64,000 nucleotides of DNA from Alteribacter natronophilus. GTDB lineage: Bacteria > Bacillota > Bacilli > Bacillales > Salisediminibacteriaceae. Positions 27,503 through 36,161 of the stretch are shown one piece after another. Both the position numbers and the translations under genes were made by a program. The DNA lies in NCBI RefSeq assembly GCF_006007885.1, contig NZ_VCRO01000001.1:744001-808000 (forward strand), given 5' to 3'. The stretch's first letter is position 1; each line of letters starts with the position of its first letter. Under the pieces are notes generated by a model that did not search any database, was not told where the DNA came from, and saw nothing but the letters and a program-made list of their open reading frames with translations.

Positions 27503-28444
27503 TCACAGTTCAATTATAAGTGGGAAAGTTATTGACTTGCCTCTGGATACACAGGGAAGCATCCGGCCTTCCATTTTTTCCTCTGCCGTAAGAAACTGGT
27601 CCCTGTGATCAACTTCCCCGCCCTTAACCGAGATCTCACACGTTCCGCACTGACCGGACCGGCAGGAATAGGGTATTTGAAAACCTTTCTCAAGAAGTAA
27701 ATCAAGAAAATTCTCCTCCGCTCCGGCACGGTATGATCCGTGACTGGTGCTGAAGACAAAGGGTTTCCGTCCCTCTGATGAAGGAGGGACAAACATCTCT
27801 GTGTAAACAGCCCGGTCCGGGAATCCCGCTGCCAGAGCCGCCGCTTTATACTGATGGTTAAATGCCGGCGGTCCGCAAATATAAACAGCCGTACCTGTCC
27901 GGTACTGATAAAGCAGTTCGGGTGTCAGGCGTTCCGCTGCCGTTTCCCTCGTAAAGTAAAAATGGCATTGTCCTGGAAAATTCGTTTTCAAATGTGAGTA
28001 AAAAGCACATTGAGCTTTAGTGCGGGCTGTGTAATGAAGCTCAAAACCAATCCCTCGTTCCTTGCACCACCGGGCCATGCCAATTATCGGCGTTATTCCG
28101 ATCCCGGCTGCCAGAAACACATGATGACGTGCTGAAAAGGATGGTTTCATTCCGTTTCTGGGGAGACTGATCTTCAGTCCGTCCCCCTTTCTCACCTTTT
28201 CATGCCAGTATCTTGAACCACCGCGGGATCGTTCTGTTTTTAAAACGGCGATCTCATAGCTGCCATCTCTTGTATAACGGACAATCGAATAAGGTCTAAC
28301 CCATTTTTTACTGCTGCCGATTTCAGTTACCAGATGGGCACCGGGAGTGAATTTGACAAGAGGCCGTCCTTTGATATCACCGATTCTGAATCGTTTAACA
28401 GTGGCCGTTTCACATATCACTTCCTTAATCACCGCACTGATCAT
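27503..28444 (-). CDS. Phthalate-dioxygenase-reductase-type flavoreductase, N-demethylase electron donor
   Basis: The 313-residue protein has the PDR/VanB layout: an FMN-binding barrel (RPYSIVR), an NAD-binding domain (LAAGIGITPIIGMAR, YICGPPAF) and a C-terminal plant-type ferredoxin domain with CRSGQCGTC and a later cysteine in MLPCVSRG for a [2Fe-2S] cluster. It passes electrons from NAD(P)H to a partner oxygenase. The partner is almost certainly the two upstream genes, since its start overlaps their stop by one base. Confidence 0.88.
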   Translation of the reverse strand: MISAVIKEVICETATVKRFRIGDIKGRPLVKFTPGAHLVTEIGSSKKWVRPYSIVRYTRDGSYEIAVLKTERSRGGSRYWHEKVRKGDGLKISLPRNGMKPSFSARHHVFLAAGIGITPIIGMARWCKERGIGFELHYTARTKAQCAFYSHLKTNFPGQCHFYFTRETAAERLTPELLYQYRTGTAVYICGPPAFNHQYKAAALAAGFPDRAVYTEMFVPPSSEGRKPFVFSTSHGSYRAGAEENFLDLLLEKGFQIPYSCRSGQCGTCEISVKGGEVDHRDQFLTAEEKMEGRMLPCVSRGKSITFPLIIEL

Positions 28445-28899
28445 CAGAATGCCTCCCTGTCAACAGCAAGGTACGCCTGCCAGTACCCTGATCTTGAACC
28501 GCTGACCTTCAGATAGCGTCCGCAGCTGCTGCACTGGACTGGGGGATTTTCACAGTCAGTAATCGAGATATGATGACAGTGAGCGCAGAAGATTCTCCTT
28601 CTGCTTCCGGAGGGGATAAACTGTATCTCTTCCGGCAGGTATCCTGCACAGACTGCTGCAGTTTCCAGCTTTTCAAGAAGACCGGTTTCAAGGGCAGCAT
28701 ACAGACACGTACCGTTTTTTTGGCTGGAGATCTCCTCTGAGATCCATTTAAGGTCCCGGCCGCTTCCTGCATAAAGCTCTTTAAACTCAGCTCCCTCATT
28801 TATCAGGCTGTTTCTGAGAGAGGCAGCCGGTTCAGCTCCCTTGCTGTCAAAAATGAGCAGATACCTGAGATGTCCTGCCGCAAAGTGAAAAGAGTTCAA
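28444..28899 (-). CDS. DmmA-family dimethylamine monooxygenase subunit
   Basis: The 151-residue protein has a Rossmann-like N-terminal half (LRYLLIFDSKGAE) and a C-terminal zinc-ribbon-like pattern, CAHC followed about 16 residues later by CSSC. It ends SGYWQAYLAVD. This matches the small DmmA-type subunit found between the haem protein and the flavoreductase in oxidative N-demethylase operons. It overlaps the haem-protein gene by four bases (ATGA) and the reductase gene by one base, so translation of all three is coupled. Its precise role is not read from the sequence. Confidence 0.78.
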   Translation of the reverse strand: MNSFHFAAGHLRYLLIFDSKGAEPAASLRNSLINEGAEFKELYAGSGRDLKWISEEISSQKNGTCLYAALETGLLEKLETAAVCAGYLPEEIQFIPSGSRRRIFCAHCHHISITDCENPPVQCSSCGRYLKVSGSRSGYWQAYLAVDREAF

Positions 28900-29825
28900 G
28901 AAGGTTCCCTCCCGTAATCGAGCTTACGCTCCAGGTATTCTTTGAGTGGCTCCTCATATTCTGAAACCCCCTTATATTTCAGGATATCACGGGGCATCGA
29001 CTCAAGGATTTTGTACAACTGCTCCACCAGAGGGTAATCGAGTTCGTCCAGAGCACAATGATGAGTATGTATGGTGAACAGAATTGCCTGTGTTTCGGGC
29101 AGTCTGAAAAGCCGCTGCCTTTCAACCCGCAGCTGGACTTTATTTCCTGCATTATCCGGAGACACAAGCTGTCTTTCCCTTTTCCATTCCGTTATTGTCT
29201 CAAGGGAATGGTCAAGGCGTCTGCCGGCTGACAGCGACCAGTTCAGACGTTCATACGGCGTGTCTGCATGAAGCCCACGGAGAAAACGGAGAATTCTTCT
29301 GTCCAGGCCTTGATGAGTAAAGCCGGGGACAGGCTCATGAATTTGAAGGAACGGCATACCCAGGTTAAATGTCAGAGACCAGCCTGCGGGAAAACAAACG
29401 TATCCCGCATCCATATAAATATCCTGGTCACGTTCCGTCATTAGGATCAAGTCTTCCTGTACATGATCTCCAATCACCCTCAGAGCGTCTCCGGAAAACT
29501 CCTCCACGCTTACTTGTTCGTTTAGAATACTGTTGTAAAGGGTGAAACCGCCTGTTGTCACGTCAATACTGAATTCTTCTTCGCTCACATTTACCAGGTG
29601 TTCTGCAGTAAGTTTAGCGGCTTCATACTGAGCCTCATGTGTATGGGGAAGTGACCTGAAACACCTGCCCGGCTGCTCTTTTATCAGCTGCCTCTTATAA
29701 CTTATCTCTTCTATGTACGAGTCGTTCACTTCTATACAGGGCTTACCCGTTATGGGATAAGCGTCGTTTGAATAGCTGTACGTTCTCTGTTCCTTACTGA
29801 ATGGATAGGGAAACGAAGATTTCAT
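28896..29825 (-). CDS. Haem-dependent oxidative N-demethylase, catalytic subunit (DUF3445)
   Basis: The 309-residue protein has the HDOD family core FPAGWSLTFNLGMPFLQIHEPVPG (residues about 145-168), RRILRFLRGL, and a late HTHHCALDEL segment. Members bind haem and oxidise secondary amines such as dimethylamine to methylamine and formaldehyde. CTGGAGATACT precedes the ATG. It is the first gene of the three-gene operon. No amine transporter or gamma-glutamylmethylamide synthetase is seen beside it. Confidence 0.85.
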   Translation of the reverse strand: MKSSFPYPFSKEQRTYSYSNDAYPITGKPCIEVNDSYIEEISYKRQLIKEQPGRCFRSLPHTHEAQYEAAKLTAEHLVNVSEEEFSIDVTTGGFTLYNSILNEQVSVEEFSGDALRVIGDHVQEDLILMTERDQDIYMDAGYVCFPAGWSLTFNLGMPFLQIHEPVPGFTHQGLDRRILRFLRGLHADTPYERLNWSLSAGRRLDHSLETITEWKRERQLVSPDNAGNKVQLRVERQRLFRLPETQAILFTIHTHHCALDELDYPLVEQLYKILESMPRDILKYKGVSEYEEPLKEYLERKLDYGREPS

Positions 29826-29950
29826 AGTATCTCCAGTCCTTTATATGAGTTTGGGATATTGATCGGGCATCCCTCTTTAGAGTCCTTTCGCTATAAGAAA
29901 CTTCATTTCCTCTAAAAAACTGCATTCTTCCAACTTACTTACATCATCAT

Positions 29951-29985
29951 AAAGAGGCCGGCCATCCCCAACGGACAGCCGGCCC
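29951..29985 (-). terminator. Probable terminator of the dioxygenase gene
   Basis: On the minus strand GGCCGGC and GCCGGCC form a GC-rich stem just after the stop codon. The T tract is interrupted, so strength is uncertain. Confidence 0.5.
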
Positions 29986-29990
29986 TGATT

Positions 29991-30968
29991 TTATTTTCTT
30001 TTCGTATCCAGCGGTTTCAGTTTCGCTTCAATTTCCTCACGGCGGTTCTCAAAGAAAGGTGGAAGAGCCAGACTTTCCCCGAGACTGTCAAGGCTTTCGT
30101 CTGTATCAAAGCCTGGTCCGTCTGTAGCAAGTTCGAAAAGAATACCATTTGGCTCCCTGAAGTAAAGGGAACGGAAATAAAAGCGGTCTACAAAGCCGGA
30201 GTTGGGAATCTGCAGTTCGTTTATTTTCTCCACCCACTGTCGAAGTTCTTCTTCGTCATCGACACGGAATGCTACATGGTGTACTGCTCCACGACCCATC
30301 CTTTCGGGAGGAAGGTCTGTACGTCCTTCCAGATGTACCTCTGCTCCATTGCCTCCCAGTCCCGATTCAAAAACCCTTATTTCAGGCTGGCCATCAATCT
30401 GCGGGGCATACGAACGGTCCGTTTCCCTGAATCCGAGGATCTCCGTAAGTACGCGTACTGTCCCTTCGGGTTTTCTTACTGTCAGTCTGATCGGTCCGAG
30501 GCCCCCCGCCCCTTCCTCCCGGCTTACAGGAGAGAACTCCCACGGGGTTCCTGCACTGACTCCTTCGTTGTTCTGATCGGATACAAATGAAAGACGCTGT
30601 CCTTCGGGATCCTCAAAGTCGAGATACTTCCTGCCCGACCTGGTTACGATTCCGTCATGTGTTACCCCATGATCATCAAGCCGTTTTTCCCAATAGGAAA
30701 GTGCTTCGTCATCTTTTACCCTCAGGCCGATTGATGAGATACTGCTGACACCTCTGTGCGCTTTCGCAGCCATTGGAATCTCAAAGAAAGTCAGCTCAGT
30801 CCCGGGATTTCCTTTTTCATCTCCATAGAAAAGGTGATAAACGGAAGTGTCATCCTGATTAACCGTTTTTTTAACGAGTCTCATTCCGATTACCTCTGTG
30901 TAAAAACGGTAGTTTTCCTGTGCATCTGCTGTGAGGGCAGACACGTGATGTATGCCTTTTACATGCAT
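29991..30968 (-). CDS. Ring-cleaving dioxygenase, glyoxalase fold (MhqO/YkcA type)
   Basis: The 325-residue protein contains two tandem vicinal-oxygen-chelate modules. Metal ligands are suggested by IHHVSAL at residue 5 onward, VHHVAFRVDD near 230 and the glutamate in FREPNGILFEL. Members of this Bacillus group cleave hydroquinones or catechols and are induced by quinones and electrophiles. AAGGAGGAG precedes the ATG. A promoter with a palindromic site just downstream of it points to repression by a small-molecule-sensing regulator. Confidence 0.85.
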   Translation of the reverse strand: MHVKGIHHVSALTADAQENYRFYTEVIGMRLVKKTVNQDDTSVYHLFYGDEKGNPGTELTFFEIPMAAKAHRGVSSISSIGLRVKDDEALSYWEKRLDDHGVTHDGIVTRSGRKYLDFEDPEGQRLSFVSDQNNEGVSAGTPWEFSPVSREEGAGGLGPIRLTVRKPEGTVRVLTEILGFRETDRSYAPQIDGQPEIRVFESGLGGNGAEVHLEGRTDLPPERMGRGAVHHVAFRVDDEEELRQWVEKINELQIPNSGFVDRFYFRSLYFREPNGILFELATDGPGFDTDESLDSLGESLALPPFFENRREEIEAKLKPLDTKRK

Positions 30969-31028
30969 TCAATCTCCTCCTTGTTTTTCAATTGGCCGTA
31001 TTAAGACTTTTATTACTGTATGCAATTA

Positions 31029-31077
31029 ACTTACTTTTTGTAAGTATAAGGGTACACCACGTTTACGGCTTTGTCAA
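31029..31077 (-). promoter_or_regulatory. Promoter and palindromic operator of the dioxygenase gene
   Basis: On the minus strand TTGACA (31072-31077) and TACCCT (31049-31054) are separated by 17 bases. A perfect palindrome, ACTTAC-N5-GTAAGT (31029-31045), lies where the first transcribed bases would be. That is the classic place for a repressor. The half-site resembles those of HxlR/DUF24 regulators such as YodB, and an HxlR gene lies at 53.6 kb. The pairing is inferred. Confidence 0.6.
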
Positions 31078-31168
31078 TTTAGATGTACTCCTATTAAATG
31101 TCCTGAAATACGGATTACAGAAAGTGGTGTATTCGCCATTCAATAGAACAACGGCTTTAAAATAACAG

Positions 31169-31310
31169 GGAGGCTGGGACAAAAGAGTTATTAAAGCCGG
31201 AATACGAACTGACATAATGCAATGCGGTAAATCGCTTCTGAAATTTGCTCCGCTTGTTCGACCATTGCAGGGATCCTAATCTAAACAATTTTCCTGTGTC
31301 ACAGCCTCAG
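31169..31310 (-). repeat. Family A inverted-repeat element, copy A2
   Basis: The element is bounded by GAGGCTGGGACA at its left and ACAGCCTC at its right. Read on the minus strand it contains TTTAGATTAGGATCC, as in A1. It fills the gap upstream of the dioxygenase promoter, convergent to the DinB gene end. Confidence 0.75.
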
Positions 31311-31355
31311 TATTTTTTTATCGCTATCCTGTTACCGTACTCCTCCCCGCTTTAT

Positions 31356-31826
31356 TCAGCCCCAGACGTTCTGGATGCCCAGTGCCTTTTTCAGACTGTT
31401 TATGGTCCCCAGATGATGGCCGTCGTGAACAGTGAGAAACTGAACCAGCTGCTCTCCTGTCTCCATTCCTCTGAAGGGATTATCCATACGAGCGGCAAAA
31501 ATGGCCGGTGCATTCTGTTCCACCCATTCATTCTGCTGCTTCAATAAACTTATTAAGTCCTCCAGTTCCGGTATCTGAAGTCCCTCCCAGTCCCCGGGGG
31601 CGGAGCCTTTCGTAAATGCGTGATGCAGGTCCGGACTGAAATGTTCCTTTTCACCTGACAGGGGATTGATCTTTTCGTTAAAATTTACAAGGATATGACC
31701 GGCATGCCACCTTATATTGTTGCTGAACCCCTGCGGAATACGCTCAGCAGTTTCAGTGTCAACGGCCTCCAGTGACTGGATTAGCCGTTCCCTCCAGAAA
31801 TGAAATAATGTCAGCGTTGCACTCAT
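31356..31826 (-). CDS. DinB-family protein
   Basis: The 156-residue four-helix protein has the three histidines expected for the DinB metal site: one in RWHAGHIL and two in TVHDGHHLG. Many members are thiol-dependent transferases (bacillithiol S-transferase like). The substrate here is unknown. GGGGAGGAG precedes the ATG. The exonuclease gene upstream ends 28 bases away on the same strand. Confidence 0.82.
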   Translation of the reverse strand: MSATLTLFHFWRERLIQSLEAVDTETAERIPQGFSNNIRWHAGHILVNFNEKINPLSGEKEHFSPDLHHAFTKGSAPGDWEGLQIPELEDLISLLKQQNEWVEQNAPAIFAARMDNPFRGMETGEQLVQFLTVHDGHHLGTINSLKKALGIQNVWG

Positions 31827-31854
31827 ATTTCTCCTCCCCTTCGATCAGAACAAT

Positions 31855-32739
31855 TTATATTGAAAGCCGGACTCTTACTTCCATGCGATTAAGCTCCTGA
31901 AGGATCGATTCCTTATCGATTTCCAGTTCCAGTGAGTCAAACAGGAAATTCTCCAGTTCCGCTATATCGCAGATGATTTTTGATAGATCCCTGGAAATGT
32001 ATGTTGTATCCCTGCCCGCAGCCAGCTTCTTTTTGTAGCGATTATACTTTTTATCGAGCTGTTCAATCTGCTCAAACACCGCATCAATGGACCCGTATTC
32101 CCGGATCAGGGGCAGTGCTGACTTTTCACCGATTCCCGGACACCCCGGAATGTTATCACTTTTATCCCCCAGAAGTGCTTTAACGTCCACCCATTGACTG
32201 GATGAAATACCGAATTCATTTTGAAAATCCTGGTGGGAGTAGACAAGTTCTTCTTTCTTCCGGTTAATAATCTGTGAGACACGCTCGTCAAGAAGCTGGA
32301 AAAGGTCCCGGTCATTACTGTAAATAAAACAGTTCCCGGCCCCCTCGGCAGACCATCGGGTTGCGAGTGTCCCTATCACATCATCAGCTTCATAGGAAGG
32401 GACTGTGAGCTGTTTAATATTCATCGTCTCAAGCATTTGTGTAAGTGTTTCATACTGTTCAATCAGCGGCGCAGGAAGGTCTTCGCGCTGTGATTTATAA
32501 AAGTCGTATTCCCGGCTTCGCGTCGTTTCATTTCTTTTCACATCCCAGGCAACAGCAAGGTGGGTTATGCCATGCTGGTCAATAAGGTTAAACAGTTTCT
32601 GGAAAAACACCCTCAAAGCGTTCGTATAGACACCATTACTGTTTTTCAGTTTATCATCCGGTCTCCCGTAGCTTGTTGCAAAATGACCGCGGCTCAGCAG
32701 GTTAAAGCCGTCGATCAGCAGTAAATTCTGTTGTGACAT
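31855..32739 (-). CDS. 5'-3' exonuclease (YpcP type)
   Basis: The 294-residue protein equals the isolated 5' nuclease domain of DNA polymerase I. It has LLIDGFNLLSRGHFA, SYEADDVIGTLA, YSNDRDLFQLL with metal-binding acidic residues, and the helix-hairpin-helix KSDNIPGCPGIGEKSA. It should remove RNA primers and flaps during replication. The ATG at 32739 has AGAAGGAGA six bases upstream. The TTG two codons before it lies inside the same site. Confidence 0.88.
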   Translation of the reverse strand: MSQQNLLLIDGFNLLSRGHFATSYGRPDDKLKNSNGVYTNALRVFFQKLFNLIDQHGITHLAVAWDVKRNETTRSREYDFYKSQREDLPAPLIEQYETLTQMLETMNIKQLTVPSYEADDVIGTLATRWSAEGAGNCFIYSNDRDLFQLLDERVSQIINRKKEELVYSHQDFQNEFGISSSQWVDVKALLGDKSDNIPGCPGIGEKSALPLIREYGSIDAVFEQIEQLDKKYNRYKKKLAAGRDTTYISRDLSKIICDIAELENFLFDSLELEIDKESILQELNRMEVRVRLSI

Positions 32740-32826
32740 TTTCAATCTCCTTCTTCTGCATTAAGGTTTCCCCTAAAGAAATAAATTGCGGCTACCATTG
32801 TACCATGAATTGAAGGCGTTACCCGA

Positions 32827-33918
32827 TTAGTCTTTATTCCTTATTTCCAGCGGCATCAGTGATGCCTCTGTTCCATTGACCCGCAGTGCAAAAACATCCG
32901 GGTTTTTCAGGTTTCTCCACTGTTTAAAACCAAAGTCCGGCAGCCAGTTTCGCAGCAGGAAGGCCAGCAGATTTCCGTGAGTGACAATGACCACCGGACC
33001 ATCCCCCTCAGCCTCCTGTATTACTTCATATCCCCTGGAGGCCGCAGCGTTCCCGCTTTCTCCCCCTTCCAGCACGAGATCCGGGTCCTCAAACGACCGG
33101 CGCAGCCAGGTTTCCCATTCCGGCAGATTTGTCCCTGACAGCTTTCTTTCCCTGAGTCTCTCCTCGAGTTCCACTTTCAGTTTCAGTCGGACGGCTGCAG
33201 GTTTAATCGTATCCACCGCTCGTCTGAAAGGACTGGTGAGTATCCTGGTAATCTCTTTGTCTTCGAAAAAATCAGCGAGGAGCTCTGCATCGGCCAGACC
33301 CCGGGCGGTAAGTTGTGCTTCAGGTTCCTGACCACTTGTTTCACAGTGTCTTACGAGATAGATTGTTGAACCGGGCGATTTATATTTTTGCAAATACTCT
33401 TTTCGCAGCTGGGAATAGACATACGTATTATGAAACTCCGCTCCATCAAAATCCGTCTCTCTGAGTACACCGTCCAGATGAAAACCGAACTTTTCCATCA
33501 GCCTTTTTGAACCTTCGTTCTGCTCAAAGAGATCACCAACAAGCCTGTTTAAATGAAGAGAGTTAAAAGCATAATCCAGTATCACAGGCATCAGTTCGGT
33601 CATCACACCTGTTCGCCGGTAATCCCTGCTGATGACGGCGTTCATTTCCGCTTTTCTGTGAAAGGAATGAATCTTATGAAAGCGGAATACCCCCACAAAA
33701 TTTCCGGAACGGCGATCAGTGATCAGCCAGCTGAGATCGTTCTTCCCGGTAAACCTGTCTATTTTCTGTTCCATTTCGGTAAGACTCCCAACTGGATGGG
33801 GCGTGATGTATCTCATTGTCTCCGAGTCTGAAAAAAGAGGATAAAGCTCGGAAGCATTCCCGCGGCAAAGTGGTTTCAGCCTGTAATTTTCCGATTGCAG
33901 AACAGACCGTCCATTCAT
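32827..33918 (-). CDS. GNAT acetyltransferase fused to a histidine phosphatase
   Basis: The 363-residue protein combines two domains. Residues about 5-180 form a RimJ-like GNAT domain (RLKPL, then NRLVGDLFEQNEGSKRLMEKFGF). Residues about 185-360 form a phosphoglycerate-mutase-like phosphatase with the RHG-type motif LVRHCET, the second catalytic histidine in VVIVTHGN, and the conserved arginines in SPFRRAVDT. The ATG at 33918 has GGGGGAGGGG upstream and overlaps the Nudix stop by four bases. The frame above that ATG is unused. Last gene of a four-gene operon. Confidence 0.82.
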   Translation of the reverse strand: MNGRSVLQSENYRLKPLCRGNASELYPLFSDSETMRYITPHPVGSLTEMEQKIDRFTGKNDLSWLITDRRSGNFVGVFRFHKIHSFHRKAEMNAVISRDYRRTGVMTELMPVILDYAFNSLHLNRLVGDLFEQNEGSKRLMEKFGFHLDGVLRETDFDGAEFHNTYVYSQLRKEYLQKYKSPGSTIYLVRHCETSGQEPEAQLTARGLADAELLADFFEDKEITRILTSPFRRAVDTIKPAAVRLKLKVELEERLRERKLSGTNLPEWETWLRRSFEDPDLVLEGGESGNAAASRGYEVIQEAEGDGPVVIVTHGNLLAFLLRNWLPDFGFKQWRNLKNPDVFALRVNGTEASLMPLEIRNKD

Positions 33919-34358
33919 TGCCCCTCCCCCTCTTTTCCGGAAAGCTTCTGACGGGCAAAACGGATACTGTTTTTCGGCCATATTTCAATGAAGGGGTCTT
34001 CCAGAATCTCTTCAGCTGTCATCCAGAGAACTTCCGAAACTTCATTCGGATCCTTAGCGGAGGCTTCGCCGCTTTTATATTTGCACAGAAAGACAATATC
34101 AACGACATGAATTCCCTTTTCCGTCACAAAAGAAGTGTTATGTACGTAAGTCAGCTTGTCGTGGACAAGAACCCCTGTTTCCTCCTCGATTTCTCTTTTA
34201 ACCGTTCTTTCAAGAATGTCCGAAGTATTTCCTTCCCGTTCGGCTTTCCCGCCAGGCAGTGCAATCATACCGGATGCATGGTCTTCTTTGTCACTTCTGC
34301 GGATCATCAGCCACTTTCCATCACTATGTACCGCTCCTTCAACATTTACGACAAACAT
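33915..34358 (-). CDS. Nudix hydrolase
   Basis: The 147-residue protein has a Nudix box with GGK, a spacer about four residues longer than the consensus, and REIEEETGV. It should hydrolyse a nucleoside diphosphate derivative, and the substrate is unknown. It lies two bases after the YwaF-like gene and overlaps the next gene by four bases, so it is within a tightly coupled operon. Confidence 0.82.
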   Translation of the reverse strand: MFVVNVEGAVHSDGKWLMIRRSDKEDHASGMIALPGGKAEREGNTSDILERTVKREIEEETGVLVHDKLTYVHNTSFVTEKGIHVVDIVFLCKYKSGEASAKDPNEVSEVLWMTAEEILEDPFIEIWPKNSIRFARQKLSGKEGEGQ

Positions 34359-34360
34359 AA

Positions 34361-35080
34361 TCAGCCTCCTGCTTCATTTTTTTTTCTTTCCCTGAACAGC
34401 AGCCAGATAAGGACAAAGGTCACAAAGGCCACAAGTTCAAGTGAAACTATGTACCATGGATGAGGGCCAAGGAAATCCAGAAGGCTGCCTTCTTCCGGTT
34501 TTCCTGTTAAAAACCAGTAATTGCCTTCCACTCTGCTATTCACAAACAAAATAAAAGGGAGCAGAAGATTGAGAAACAGCAGGGCTTTCCAGACAGAGGA
34601 AAAGTCCGGCCGGTATCCTCTTACTGCGGCAAAGTAGACAGCGGTCCAGATGATCAGAATATGTGTATAGAAAAAGTGAACAAACCGGAAGTGGGGAAGC
34701 CCGTATGACAGTACCGGTGTCATAATGGCCTGAAGTGCCCCTGCGATCCCGATGAACAGGACAATATTCTGGGTTGCACGGTGTCTGGTCAGCAGAACGA
34801 CAATAATCATAATGAGACTTATGTTGCACAGTTCCAGAGGGAGCGCATGGTGTGTACCCCAGTTGCCGGTGAAAAGAAGCCACACATGGTATCCTGTTTC
34901 CAGCAGCACCAGGGTGACGGCAGTACCAATCTCCCATTTCCTGAGAGGTTTCTTTCTGAGCCTGTGGCGAAACAGAACAATAGCTGCAATACCGGCAAAA
35001 AGAACAGCGATCATGAGCAAGTGTTCAGCTGAGAACATCACAAAAGGAGTTTCTCCACTCGTGCCTTGAAAGAAATTCAT
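34361..35080 (-). CDS. YwaF/TIGR02206-type membrane protein
   Basis: The 239-residue protein has about seven membrane segments and the family pattern FSAEHLLMIAV at the N-terminus, TGNWGTHHALPLELCNIS and FYTHILIIWTAVYF, and ends in a basic tail. The family is of unknown function. It starts 14 bases after the serine hydrolase gene with GGCGGAGACTG before the ATG. Confidence 0.82.
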   Translation of the reverse strand: MNFFQGTSGETPFVMFSAEHLLMIAVLFAGIAAIVLFRHRLRKKPLRKWEIGTAVTLVLLETGYHVWLLFTGNWGTHHALPLELCNISLIMIIVVLLTRHRATQNIVLFIGIAGALQAIMTPVLSYGLPHFRFVHFFYTHILIIWTAVYFAAVRGYRPDFSSVWKALLFLNLLLPFILFVNSRVEGNYWFLTGKPEEGSLLDFLGPHPWYIVSLELVAFVTFVLIWLLFRERKKNEAGG

Positions 35081-35094
35081 CAGTCTCCGCCTTT

Positions 35095-36030
35095 CTACTC
35101 AAATGCCGTCAGGATAAACTTCGTGAAATAGGTGAAGGGCTTTACAGCTTCTTTCCGGGAATAGCGGCCGGTAAATACACAAATCAATTCCTTTTCAGGC
35201 AAAATGAATATATATTGGCCTCCACTTCCGGCAGCATACGGAAATTCAGGGAGACGCCCTGATTCAGGATTTATCCACCAGTGTCTTCCGTACCACTGAT
35301 GGCCTCTTCCTGTTTTGATTCCACGCTCTGTGGAGGAAGCAGCCCACTCCTCCTGAACGACGGTTTTTCCGTTAAAACAACCTTTATTAACGTAAAGTCT
35401 TCCGAATTTAAGCATATCCAGCGGAGAAAGGGATAGACCAAACCCGCCCGTATTATACCCCTGCGGATCGGTGTCCCATTGCCTTGCAGGAATATCAAGA
35501 GGTTTAAACAGGTGCTCAGCTGCATACAGGGAGAGTGGTCTGCCGGTTGCTTCTGTTAAAATAATACTCAACAGATGGGAACAGGCTTCGATATAGGACA
35601 TTTTCTCCCCCGGCCTGTCCTGACTGTTCTGACCGAGAATAAACGAAAGCCAGTTCCCGGAATCAAAGAAAGCTTTGTTTCCCGGCCAGCGTAAGCCGGA
35701 ACTCATTAAAAGAAGGTGGTCTATTGTTATATTTGAAAAGTGAGCCGGTATATCTTTACCTGCTAAATAGTCGGAAACAGGCCTGTTAAGATCTATTTCC
35801 CCTCTCGAACTTGCAATTCCTGTCAGGGCAGACAGAACACTCTTCGTAACAGAGTTCACCTTCACAGGGGTGTCAAGCTCCATCCCTCTCCCGGTCCACC
35901 TGAATACAAGCTGATCGGCTGCAGAAACAGCACAGGATGAAACCGGTTCACTGGCGAGGATTTCTTCCAGCTCTTCCTTTCCTTTAAATGATCGTTCGTC
36001 CATCCGGTCTACAAAAGGTGAATACGACAC
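35095..36030 (-). CDS. Serine hydrolase, class C beta-lactamase family
   Basis: The 311-residue protein has the SxxK motif SVTK (near residue 60), YIEA as a variant of the second motif, and AAGSGGQY for the KTG-like box. No signal peptide is seen, so it is probably cytosolic and likely an esterase or peptidase. The GTG start has only a modest ribosome site (GGTG at seven bases). First gene of the operon with the YwaF-like, Nudix and GNAT-phosphatase genes. Confidence 0.78.
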   Translation of the reverse strand: MSYSPFVDRMDERSFKGKEELEEILASEPVSSCAVSAADQLVFRWTGRGMELDTPVKVNSVTKSVLSALTGIASSRGEIDLNRPVSDYLAGKDIPAHFSNITIDHLLLMSSGLRWPGNKAFFDSGNWLSFILGQNSQDRPGEKMSYIEACSHLLSIILTEATGRPLSLYAAEHLFKPLDIPARQWDTDPQGYNTGGFGLSLSPLDMLKFGRLYVNKGCFNGKTVVQEEWAASSTERGIKTGRGHQWYGRHWWINPESGRLPEFPYAAGSGGQYIFILPEKELICVFTGRYSRKEAVKPFTYFTKFILTAFE

Positions 36031-36121
36031 TCTTTACACCACATTTCCTGAATTGGTTTAATATTCTTTTAATTATACTAAAGCTTCATTAGGTACACAA
36101 TTTACCGGCAGCTGCTAAATG

Positions 36122-36157
36122 AAAACGATGCGCAGACAGGCAGCTGCACATCGTTTT
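36122..36157. terminator. Terminator of the DUF4395 gene
   Basis: AAAACGATGCGCAG pairs with CTGCACATCGTTTT just after the stop codon. Confidence 0.75.
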
Positions 36158-36161
36158 TCGG

